Positions 27,230 to 34,563 of a DNA stretch of 64,000 nt are shown here, piece by piece. The position numbers and the translations under genes are program-made. The notes beneath the pieces are model-generated. The model saw only the letters and a program-made list of their open reading frames with translations. It was not told the DNA's origin and did no database searches. Source of the stretch: a bacterium (GTDB lineage: Bacteria > Planctomycetota > UBA1135 > UBA2386); the NCBI GenBank assembly GCA_030432695.1, contig JAUILN010000025.1, forward strand, positions 18,165 to 82,164, in the 5' to 3' direction. Within the stretch, counting starts at the first letter, position 1. The number at the start of each line of letters is the position of its first letter.

Positions 27230-27940
27230 TCAGGCCGGGCGGCCGTCCGAGACGCGAGCGCTGGACACGAGACGCCCATCCTGCAACCGGATCACCCGCG
27301 CCGCCCGACTCGCCAGCGCCTCGTCGTGGGTCACGATCAGGACCGTCCGCCCTTCGCCGCGCAGCTCCTCGAGCAACTCCATCACCGAAGCACCCGCCGC
27401 GCTGTCGAGACTCCCGGTCGGCTCGTCGGCGAGCAGCACGCCGGGACGATTCGCGAGCGCCCGCGCGATCGCCACCCGCTGTTGCTGGCCGCCACTGAGT
27501 TCGCCGGGTCGATGGGTCGCGCGGTCCCCGAGGCCGACGCGCTCGAGGAGTTGTCGCGCCCGCGCCTCGCGCTCGCGGCGACCGACGCCCTGCAGACGCA
27601 GCGGCACAGCCACGTTGTCGAGCGCGGTGCGGCCGGGCAGCAGATGGAAGCGCTGGAACACGAAGCCGATCCGCTGGCCGCGCAGATCGGCGAGCTGGGC
27701 GCGGTCGAGCGAGCCGACATCGACTCCGCCGAGCAGGTAGCGACCCGCGGTCGGCGTCTGCAAGCAACCGAGCACGTGCAGCAGCGTCGATTTGCCCGAG
27801 CCCGACGGACCGAGCAGCGCGGCGTACTCGCCGGGCTCGAACACGAGTTCGACGTCGCGCAGCGCGTGCACCGCGGCGGCGCCGGTCGCGTACGTCACTC
27901 CGACTCCCTGCAGCTCCAGCGTCGTCGATTCGTCACTCAT
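27230..27940 (-). CDS. ABC transporter ATPase (MacB/LolD type)
   Basis: The protein has 236 residues. Walker A GPSGSGKST, Q-loop FVFQRFHLLPG, signature LSGGQQQR, Walker B VLLADEPTGSLD and switch HD are all intact. FHLLPGRTALDN and the 'TGSLD' Walker B extension mark the MacB/LolD/FtsE-like MacAB class. The ATG overlaps the end of the second permease by eight bases. It is the last gene of a four-gene operon on the minus strand (adaptor, permease, permease, ATPase) and powers mechanotransmission-type export or lipoprotein release. Confidence 0.93.
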   Translation of the reverse strand: MSDESTTLELQGVGVTYATGAAAVHALRDVELVFEPGEYAALLGPSGSGKSTLLHVLGCLQTPTAGRYLLGGVDVGSLDRAQLADLRGQRIGFVFQRFHLLPGRTALDNVAVPLRLQGVGRREREARARQLLERVGLGDRATHRPGELSGGQQQRVAIARALANRPGVLLADEPTGSLDSAAGASVMELLEELRGEGRTVLIVTHDEALASRAARVIRLQDGRLVSSARVSDGRPA

Positions 27941-29195
27941 CGCGCAGCACCTCCACCGGATCGACCGCGGCCGCCCGTCGTGCCGGCCAGTAGCCGGCGA
28001 GTCCTCCCGCCACCCCGAGCGCCACTGCGGTGCCGAGCGCGACCGACCACGACAGCTCCGGGTATCCCAGGTAGGCTCGGCCCTCGTCGCCGATCGGGAT
28101 CTGCCGGATGCCGAACAGCAGCATGCCGGCCACCGCGATGCCAGCCGCACCACCGAGCAGCGTGATCGCCAGCGCCTCGACGATGCGCTGGCGCAGGATC
28201 GTCGCCGGACGCGCGCCGAGCGCGACCAGCAGCGCGAACTCGCGGCGCCGCTCGTCGACCATCACGAACATCGCGTTGCCCACGCCGACCAGCGCGACCA
28301 GGAGTCCCAGCACGCCGACGATGCCGGTCAATGCCAGCACGCCGACGGTGATCCCGCGCACCTCCGCGTCGATCACGGTCTTGTCGACACAGCCGAGCGC
28401 ATCGGTGTCCTCCGCATCGAAGCCGCGCCGCGCACCGAGGACCGCGCGCACCCGCGCCTTCGCGGCCTCGGCCAGCTCCCGGCCGTGCAGACCGGCGATC
28501 AGGTAGACCGCCGAGCGGGCCCCGAACAGATCGCGCCAGGTGGTCTCCGGGATCAGCAGCTTGTCCTCGTCGCGGCCCGAGTAGTTGCCGAGCGGAGGTC
28601 GCGCATCGCGCACGCCGACCACGGTGAAGGCCTGACCGCGCAGCTCGAACCGACTGCCGACAACGTCCTCGATGGGCACGTCCCCGAACAGCCGGCGCAG
28701 CACCGTGCGGCCCACGAAGGCCACCCGCCGATGCTCGCGGACGTCGCGCTCGTTCAGCACGCGGCCGTGTTCGGGATCCGGCTCCGGCACGAAGCCGCGC
28801 AGCCGGCTGAACTCGCTCCCGACCCCATGGACCCGCAGATTGGTCGGCGCGCGCCCGGCGACCCGCGCCTGCACGCTCCCCGCCTGGTATTCCAGCGACG
28901 CAGCGCGCAGCTCCGGCACCGCGGCGCGGACCAGCTCGGCATCGTCGACCTCGAACGAGATCCGCCGACCCGCCGGCAGACCCGCATGCGGGCGCGACGT
29001 GGTGCCGCTCCAGAACCGCAGCAGGTCGGCACCGCCCACCTCGATGGTCTCGTCGGTCGCCGCGTGCATCGCGACGCCGGTCGCCAGCAGCAGCGTCAGC
29101 CCGAGCGTGCCCCAGGTCACGCCGAGCGCGACCACCAGGATCCGCGTGCGGTCGGCGGCCAGGCCCGCCAGTACCTCTCCGATCGCTCTCGGCAT
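27933..29195 (-). CDS. ABC transporter permease, MacB/FtsX family (second copy)
   Basis: The protein has 420 residues from the ATG at 29195, which has GAGG upstream. A GTG at 29207 overlapping the preceding stop (GTGA) is the alternative start. One N-terminal membrane segment (LVVALGVTWGTLGLTLLLATG) precedes a large extracytoplasmic MacB_PCD domain (VAFVGRTVLRRLFGD, FTVVGV). Three C-terminal membrane segments form the FtsX domain, with the coupling stretch RRREFALLVALGARPATILRQ and the closing PARRAAAVDPVEVLRDE. It pairs with the other permease, probably as a heterodimer. Confidence 0.9.
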   Translation of the reverse strand: MPRAIGEVLAGLAADRTRILVVALGVTWGTLGLTLLLATGVAMHAATDETIEVGGADLLRFWSGTTSRPHAGLPAGRRISFEVDDAELVRAAVPELRAASLEYQAGSVQARVAGRAPTNLRVHGVGSEFSRLRGFVPEPDPEHGRVLNERDVREHRRVAFVGRTVLRRLFGDVPIEDVVGSRFELRGQAFTVVGVRDARPPLGNYSGRDEDKLLIPETTWRDLFGARSAVYLIAGLHGRELAEAAKARVRAVLGARRGFDAEDTDALGCVDKTVIDAEVRGITVGVLALTGIVGVLGLLVALVGVGNAMFVMVDERRREFALLVALGARPATILRQRIVEALAITLLGGAAGIAVAGMLLFGIRQIPIGDEGRAYLGYPELSWSVALGTAVALGVAGGLAGYWPARRAAAVDPVEVLRDE

Positions 29196-29203
29196 CGGGA
29201 GCC

Positions 29204-30433
29204 TCACGACGCCAACGCCTCCACCGGGTCGAGCCGCGCGGCGCGCCGCGCCGGAGCCCAACCAGACAGCAGACCGACGATGACGAGCACGCCGACCACC
29301 CCGGCGCCGATCGTCCACGAAACCTCCGGCCGGCCGATCGCCTCGGTCAAGGGTGTGGCCCGCACCGCCGCGGTGACCGCTTCGGCGACGAGGATCCCGA
29401 TCAGTCCCCCCAGGGCGACGGTCACCAGCGCCCCGAGCAGCACCAGCCGGCCGACGAACGCCGGCCGGGCACCCACCGCGAGCAGCAGGCCGAACTCGCG
29501 CCGCCGCCGCTGCACCGACACGAACATCAGGTTGGCGACGCCAACCGCGCCGACCAGCATGGTGAACAGTCCCGAGCTGGCCAGCAGACCCTCGAAGGCC
29601 ACGAAGATCCGCGCGCGCAGCTCCTCGTCCTCGACGGTGTCCCAGACGCTCAGCGCGTCGCGGTCGCTCGGATCGAAACCGAGCCGCTCGCCGAGTTCCT
29701 GGTAGACCCGATCGATCGCCACCCGCTGCTCGCCGGGACTCCGTGCCCGGAACACCAGCGTGCCTGCGTAGCGCGCGCCGAACGCCGCCGCGAAGGTCGT
29801 CGACGGCACGAACACGCGGTTGGCGTCGTGGCCGACGTAGTCGCTGTTCTGCTCCTTGGGTTGCAGCACGCCGACCACCGTGAACGGCGCGCCCTGCAGG
29901 ACCAAGCGGCGGCCGATCGGGTCTTCGCCGGGGAACAGCTCGCGAGCCACGCGGTCGCCGACGAAGACCACGCGCCGACGTTCGTCGACGTCGCGCTGGT
30001 TGACGAACCGACCACCACGCTGTGGCACGACCCGCCGCATCGGCCCGTACTCCGGCCGCACGCCGCTGATGCCGACGCGCTGCACCCGGCCGTTGCGCTG
30101 CAGGGTGACCGCCGCGGTGAACTCGGGACTGAGCGCCCCGATCTCCGGGATCGCGCCGGCCAGCGCCAGCAGGTCGTCTTCGGTGGCGCGCACCGGTCGG
30201 CCGTCGGGCAGACCGCGCCAGGGCTTCGAGGTCCGCGCCGGCCAGACCACCGCGATGCTCGGCCCCATTCCGGCGGCAGCATCCGCCATGTGCTCCTCGA
30301 GACCACGACTGAACGCCACCAGCAGCACGGTCGCCAGCGTGCCCCATGCGATGCCGGAAAGGGTGACCAGCATCCGGGTGCGCTGCGTGCGCCACAGGGT
30401 GCCCAGGTCGTCGAGCAGCGCCGACCAGATCAC
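29204..30433 (-). CDS. ABC transporter permease, MacB/FtsX family (first copy)
   Basis: The 409-residue protein has the same layout as its neighbour: an N-terminal membrane helix (LVTLSGIAWGTLATVLLVAF), a periplasmic MacB_PCD domain (RRVVFVGDRVARELFPGEDP, FTVVGVLQPKEQ), then three C-terminal helices with RRRREFGLLLAVGARPAFV and the closing PARRAARLDPVEALAS. The start overlaps the stop of the adaptor gene (ATGA). Two different permeases with one ATPase suggest an obligate heterodimer, unlike homodimeric MacB. Confidence 0.9.
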   Translation of the reverse strand: MIWSALLDDLGTLWRTQRTRMLVTLSGIAWGTLATVLLVAFSRGLEEHMADAAAGMGPSIAVVWPARTSKPWRGLPDGRPVRATEDDLLALAGAIPEIGALSPEFTAAVTLQRNGRVQRVGISGVRPEYGPMRRVVPQRGGRFVNQRDVDERRRVVFVGDRVARELFPGEDPIGRRLVLQGAPFTVVGVLQPKEQNSDYVGHDANRVFVPSTTFAAAFGARYAGTLVFRARSPGEQRVAIDRVYQELGERLGFDPSDRDALSVWDTVEDEELRARIFVAFEGLLASSGLFTMLVGAVGVANLMFVSVQRRRREFGLLLAVGARPAFVGRLVLLGALVTVALGGLIGILVAEAVTAAVRATPLTEAIGRPEVSWTIGAGVVGVLVIVGLLSGWAPARRAARLDPVEALAS

Positions 30434-31539
30434 CGCCGACCCCAGGTCCGCTCCGCCAGCTCCACGCCCTCGTCGATCCCGCCGAGGATCTCGACCGCGA
30501 GCCCATCGCTGACCCCCACCTGCACCTCGCGCTCCTCCGTGCGTAACTCGGGTGCTGGGCTCACGACCTCCTGCACGTACGCCTTGCCCTCGCGGTACTC
30601 CACCAACCGCTCGGGCACCACCAACGCATCGCTCGCCCGCTCCAGCACGATCTCGGCGACCGCCGAGTAGCCGGACCGCAACGGCGCGGCGTCCGGATCG
30701 GCGGAGTGCCGCAGCGCGATCTCCACCGGGAACACCACCGACTCGCCACGCGCCTCGCCGCGCAGGCCGATCTCGACCAGCTCACCGTGGAACTCGCGCT
30801 CCGGCAGGGCGCCGATGCGGATCGTCACCGGCATCCCGACCCGCAGCCGTCCGACCTCGATCTCGTCGACGGTGCCACGGAACACCGCGCGGTCGAGGTC
30901 GCCCACGGTCATCAGCACGGTGCCGGTGCCGTAGATGCTGGACGGCACGATCGGTGAGCCGACGCGGACCGGCAGGTCGAGGACCTGGCCAGCGATCGGA
31001 GCGCGGACGTTGAAATCGATGCGCCGGCCGTCGATCTCGACCGCGCCCTCCTCGAGGAGCCGCAACCGCTGCTCGGCAGCCTCCCGGGCCCGCTCGGCGC
31101 CGCGCCGCATGCGCTCCAGGTTGTCGTCGCCCTGCACCGCGCGCAGCATCCACGCAGCCAGGTGTTCGCCGGCCACGAACTCGCCGGCCGCCTCCTCGCC
31201 CTCGCGTGCCGCCTGGACCGCGCGCTCGGCTTCGATCAGCGCCCGGTCGGTCGGCGCTGGCCGGACCTCGGCGAGCAGGTCGCCCTCGGCGACCCGCTGG
31301 CCGAGCTTCACATGCAGCGCGGTCACCAGGCCGCCGGCGGTCGACGTCACCGCCGCCTCGCGCTCCGGCACCACCTTGCCGACCGCCATCGCCACGCGCT
31401 GCACGCTGCCGCGACCGACCCGCAGCGTGCCGGCCGTATCGCCGGAGCCCGTTCCTCCGCAGCCGACGAGCAACGCCGCGGCGAGGACGGGAATCGGACA
31501 GGAGAAGCGACGACGGGGAGGGATCGGAAGGGCGGTCAT
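30430..31539 (-). CDS. HlyD/MacA-type periplasmic adaptor, predicted lipoprotein
   Basis: The protein has 369 residues from the ATG at 31539. LAAALLVGC is a lipobox (Cys27). A biotinyl-lipoyl-like domain follows (STAGGLVTALHVKLGQRVAEG, then GDLLAEVRPA), then a long coiled-coil hairpin (ERAVQAAREGEEAAG, RGAERAREAAEQRLRLLEEG), the second lipoyl half (VRAPIAGQVLDLPVRVGSP), a beta-barrel and a membrane-proximal domain. It is the first gene of the efflux operon. The transport substrate cannot be told from sequence. No TolC-type gene is in the window. Confidence 0.9.
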   Translation of the reverse strand: MTALPIPPRRRFSCPIPVLAAALLVGCGGTGSGDTAGTLRVGRGSVQRVAMAVGKVVPEREAAVTSTAGGLVTALHVKLGQRVAEGDLLAEVRPAPTDRALIEAERAVQAAREGEEAAGEFVAGEHLAAWMLRAVQGDDNLERMRRGAERAREAAEQRLRLLEEGAVEIDGRRIDFNVRAPIAGQVLDLPVRVGSPIVPSSIYGTGTVLMTVGDLDRAVFRGTVDEIEVGRLRVGMPVTIRIGALPEREFHGELVEIGLRGEARGESVVFPVEIALRHSADPDAAPLRSGYSAVAEIVLERASDALVVPERLVEYREGKAYVQEVVSPAPELRTEEREVQVGVSDGLAVEILGGIDEGVELAERTWGRR

Positions 31540-31784
31540 GGCGAGGGGTGGCGGATCGGATGATCGTCGCGTGGATCCGCGATGCCAACGACGAGGCAGC
31601 AGGTCCCCCCACGTCATCCCGTGGCGGAATGCCACACCGACGTCCATGGAGCCGACGCCCGGGGCCGACTCCGGGCTCGTTCCTGGACCCACCGATGTCG
31701 ACGGAACTTCCGACCCGACAATTCTCTGGGACGGCCTCAACCCCACTGGGAGACGCATCCGAAAGCCCCGGAGCGGCAAGGATC

Positions 31785-32069
31785 ATGGCATCGCAGACAC
31801 GCGAACGAACCGGGGATCGACAGCGACTCACGGCTCAGGCTGCCACCTGGGTGACGTGTGTGGTCGCGACGCTGACGTTCGTGCTGGCGGCGGTGCTGGC
31901 ACCCGATCTGTGGACCGCGCTGTTCCGGGCTGCCGTGGTGGCGGTGGCGACCCGGCTGGTGGCCGGACTGTTGGCCGCACCGGTGATCGACGCGGTCCTG
32001 GACGCGCTCGTCACCGACCGCACCGCCCACGACGACTCCCCGACCGCCAACCCCGGAGGCCGCTCGTGA
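31785..32069 (+). CDS. Small membrane protein preceding the sigma-28 gene
   Basis: The protein has 94 residues from an ATG with AAGGATC upstream. Two hydrophobic segments are visible (WVTCVVATLTFVLAAVLAP and FRAAVVAVATRLVAGLLAAP), with a polar tail. The stop overlaps the GTG start of the sigma factor (GTGA), so the two are coupled. Its place just before a FliA-type gene suggests a flagellar or regulatory link, but the family is not recognised. The 245 nt upstream, facing the divergent efflux operon, hold no gene I can support and presumably contain both promoters. Confidence 0.6.
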   Translation: MASQTRERTGDRQRLTAQAATWVTCVVATLTFVLAAVLAPDLWTALFRAAVVAVATRLVAGLLAAPVIDAVLDALVTDRTAHDDSPTANPGGRS

Positions 32070-32815
32070 CGCTGCTCGAACAGCGAGCGCACACCGCCGG
32101 CCGGAGTGCCGCCGAGCGCGACCTTCTGGTCGAGGGCTACCTGCCACTGATCCGTCACGTCGTGGCCCGCCTGCCGGTGAGCCGACCGACGTTCCTCGAC
32201 ATCGACGACCTGCACGGCGCCGGCGTCCTCGGTCTGATCCGCGCGGCCGAGACCTGGCACCCGAACGGCGGCGCGTCCTTCAAGACCTTCGCCTACACCG
32301 CGATCCGCGGCGCCGTGCTCGACGAGCTCCGCCACCACGATCCGGTGCCGCGTGCTCGTCGGGCCCGACTGCGGGACTTCGACGAAGCCGCCGACGCGCT
32401 GCGCAGCACGCTCGACCGCGCGCCGTCCCTCGAGGAGATCGCCGCCGCGCTCGGGCTCTCGCCCGCCGAACTCGACGAGGACCTGGAACTCGCCCACCGC
32501 TGCCGCACCACCTCGCTCGACGCGCACGGCATCGACGACGACCTGGATCCGGCGCCGAGTCGCGCCGCGCTGCTGATCGACGAAGACGCGATCGACCCGT
32601 GCGCCGCCGCGGTCGACGTCGAGCGCACCGAACGGGTCGCCATCGCCCTGGCCGAGTTGCCCGAACAGGAGCGCCGCGTGGTCGTGCTCTACCACCTGGA
32701 AGGCCTCTACCTGAAGGAGATCGGTGAACTGCTCGGCGTGACCGAGTCGCGGATCTCGCAGATCCTGTCCCGTGCGCTCGCGAGACTGCGGTTGACGGCC
32801 GCAGCGGAGCACTGA
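32066..32815 (+). CDS. fliA: FliA/WhiG-type RNA polymerase sigma factor (sigma-28)
   Basis: The protein has 249 residues from a GTG start with GGAGG upstream. Region 2 (LIRHVVARLP, FLDIDDLHGAGVLGLIRAAE, FKTFAYTAIRGAVLDELRHHD) has the RGAxLDELR block typical of FliA. Region 3 is PSLEEIAAALGLSPAEL. Region 4 (LAELPEQERRVVVLYHLEGL, then LKEIGELLGVTESRISQIL) carries the helix-turn-helix that reads -35. It would drive late flagellar genes. A FlgM-like candidate antagonist lies at 41602-41853 and a FliK-like gene next to that. Confidence 0.87.
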   Translation: MTLLEQRAHTAGRSAAERDLLVEGYLPLIRHVVARLPVSRPTFLDIDDLHGAGVLGLIRAAETWHPNGGASFKTFAYTAIRGAVLDELRHHDPVPRARRARLRDFDEAADALRSTLDRAPSLEEIAAALGLSPAELDEDLELAHRCRTTSLDAHGIDDDLDPAPSRAALLIDEDAIDPCAAAVDVERTERVAIALAELPEQERRVVVLYHLEGLYLKEIGELLGVTESRISQILSRALARLRLTAAAEH

Positions 32816-32834
32816 TCCACCGGAGGTCTCCGGC

Positions 32835-33086
32835 ATGGCACCCTTCGACGGAGCGATCGAACCCCTGCCCGCGCCGCTGAACGGCCCTGGAAGGGTCGGC
32901 TCGTCGCGCGACCGACGCCGCCCCCGGCGTGGCTTCGAGCAGTCCCTCGACCGCGAAGGGCAGGGTTCCGCGGCGGCGGAGACCCTCCAACCTGCGCCGT
33001 CACCGCCCCGACCGCTACAGCCGGAGCGCCCCGTGATCCGAAGGGAACCAGGGGACGACACGCCGCATGTCGACGTGATCGTCTGA
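32835..33086 (+). CDS. Small basic protein downstream of fliA, hypothetical
   Basis: The protein has 83 residues, with an ATG preceded by GGAGG at eight bases. It is Pro/Arg-rich and low in complexity, with an acidic tail ending in DDTPHVDVIV. Small proteins with an HVDV-like tail occur beside flagellar genes in some lineages, which is only a loose parallel. The position 19 nt after fliA and the good ribosome site support it. The weak composition argues for caution. Confidence 0.45.
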   Translation: MAPFDGAIEPLPAPLNGPGRVGSSRDRRRPRRGFEQSLDREGQGSAAAETLQPAPSPPRPLQPERPVIRREPGDDTPHVDVIV

Positions 33087-33133
33087 GCGACCCGCCGGCG
33101 CACCCCCATGACGCCGCCGGGGGAGACCCTCCG

Positions 33134-33385
33134 ATGCAGCCGACCGACGAGTCGAGATCCCGGATCCCAGCCGACCTGGTCCGCCACACCGGTGCGCCCG
33201 TGCTGGTCACCGCCAGGCCGACGCACGGCCACGGCCACGAGATCGCGGTGCAGCCGATCCTCGACGACGGCCGCCGCGTCGCCGGCTTCGAGGTCCGCTG
33301 CGGCTGCGGCAGCCACGTCTACGTGGAGTGTGTCGACGCCCTGCCGTCTGCCGCGACCCACGAACTGCAGAGGGACGAGCCTTGA
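33134..33385 (+). CDS. Small Cys/His-containing protein, hypothetical
   Basis: The protein has 83 residues, with GGGGAGA upstream of the ATG. It is mostly beta-strand by eye, with THGHGHEIAVQPI and a Cys cluster, FEVRCGCGSHVYVECVD, that could bind a metal. The stop overlaps the TTG start of the following lipoprotein (TTGA). It belongs to the same co-oriented run as fliA. No family was recognised. Confidence 0.6.
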   Translation: MQPTDESRSRIPADLVRHTGAPVLVTARPTHGHGHEIAVQPILDDGRRVAGFEVRCGCGSHVYVECVDALPSAATHELQRDEP

Positions 33386-33882
33386 ACCGCAACGCACCCA
33401 CCCTGCGACTCGTCGCCCTCTGCCTCGCCCTGCTGCTGGGCGGCTGCTCCGGCTTCGGACGCCCCGCCGCGGAGCCGCCGAACGACGGCCACGAGCGCTT
33501 CGCCGACCAGCCGGATCTGCGCGCCGGCGAGCGCACGCTGCTGCAGGACTACCAGACGCTGCTCGAGGAACGCGACCGTGATCGGCAGCGCATCGACGAC
33601 CTTCGCGGCGAACTCGAGCGCACCGAAGCCCGCGCCACCGCCGCCGAACACGACCACGACCGCGAGCACCAGGTGCGGGTCGGCGCCGAGGCCGAGGTCG
33701 AGCGTCTGGCTGCGGAACTCCGCGACAGCCGCGCCAAGCTGCTGGCGCAGGGGATCGAACTGGCGCGCACCGAACAGGAGCTGCTCGAACTGCGGATCAA
33801 GGCCCTGGAGGAGGACCTCGGCGAGACGGGTGATCCTGCCGCCGCGCCGCCACCCGCCAGCAGCGGAGGCGGCGGCCGATGA
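33382..33882 (+). CDS. Coiled-coil lipoprotein
   Basis: The protein has 166 residues from a TTG start that overlaps the preceding stop. The signal sequence has a lipobox (LALLLGGC). Residues ~45-145 are a long charged helix with heptads (LQDYQTLLEERDRDRQRIDD, VERLAAELRDSRAKL), followed by a Pro/Ser/Gly tail. It probably spans part of the periplasm from a lipid anchor. It overlaps the next lipoprotein gene (ATGA), so these form one unit. A flagellar outer-ring or envelope-spacer role is possible from context only. Confidence 0.75.
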   Translation: MNRNAPTLRLVALCLALLLGGCSGFGRPAAEPPNDGHERFADQPDLRAGERTLLQDYQTLLEERDRDRQRIDDLRGELERTEARATAAEHDHDREHQVRVGAEAEVERLAAELRDSRAKLLAQGIELARTEQELLELRIKALEEDLGETGDPAAAPPPASSGGGGR

Positions 33883-34514
33883 ATCGGCGTGGGATCGTCG
33901 GGTGGCTCGCTGCCTGCACCGCGAGTCTGGCCTGCGGTGCCTGCGAGGTCCTCGACCCGCCGCGCGAGCTGCCGGTCCCGCACTACCTCGCCGACGACAC
34001 GGCGCTGCGCGAGGTCAAGCGCATCATGGTGCTGCCGTTCCGGGTCCAGGACGGCGTGCAGACCGACGCCTGGCCGGTGCGCAACGCGATGCTGCGCGAA
34101 CTCTCGAAGGTGCAGCGGTTCGAGGTCGTGCCCCTGCCCGAGCGCGCGCCCGAGCACGGCCCGATCCACGAGGCCTTGGTGCGAGGCCGCCTCGACACGT
34201 CGTCGCTGGCCGAACTCGCCGCGCGCTACCGCATCGACGGCGTGGTCCTCGGCACGATCACCGCAGAGCGACCCTACACGCCACCTCACCTGGGCCTCCG
34301 CACCTCGCTGGTCTCGCTGCACGACGGCGAGATGCTGTGGAAGGTCGACTCGGTGTTCGATGCCGCCGACGCGCGGGTGGTGGAAGACTGCCGTCACTAC
34401 GCCGCGTCGTTCCAGGCCGAGGAGGCTTCGATGCACGGCTACGAGATGAACCTGCTGTCGCCGACGCGATTCGCCAGCTACGTCGCGCACCGGGTGGCCG
34501 GGACGTTGAGGTAG
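33879..34514 (+). CDS. Predicted lipoprotein, FlgO/CsgG/GNA1162-like fold
   Basis: The protein has 211 residues. Its export signal has a Cys-rich end (ASLACGAC) that suits a lipobox. The body reads VKRIMVLPFRVQDGVQ, MLRELSKVQRFEVVPLPE, ELAARYRIDGVVLGTITAER and TSLVSLHDGEMLWKVDSVFD. This is the pattern of CsgG/TolB-N/FlgO-type proteins, in which a promised 'multi-protein' name resolves to an outer-membrane-associated alpha/beta domain. With fliA upstream, a FlgO-like flagellar role is an attractive inference. A general lipoprotein of the GNA1162 group is the alternative. Confidence 0.65.
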   Translation: MNRRGIVGWLAACTASLACGACEVLDPPRELPVPHYLADDTALREVKRIMVLPFRVQDGVQTDAWPVRNAMLRELSKVQRFEVVPLPERAPEHGPIHEALVRGRLDTSSLAELAARYRIDGVVLGTITAERPYTPPHLGLRTSLVSLHDGEMLWKVDSVFDAADARVVEDCRHYAASFQAEEASMHGYEMNLLSPTRFASYVAHRVAGTLR

Positions 34515-34563
34515 TGCGAAGACCTGCTCGGAGATAACCTCGGCCAACCCCCCGAGGACTCCA

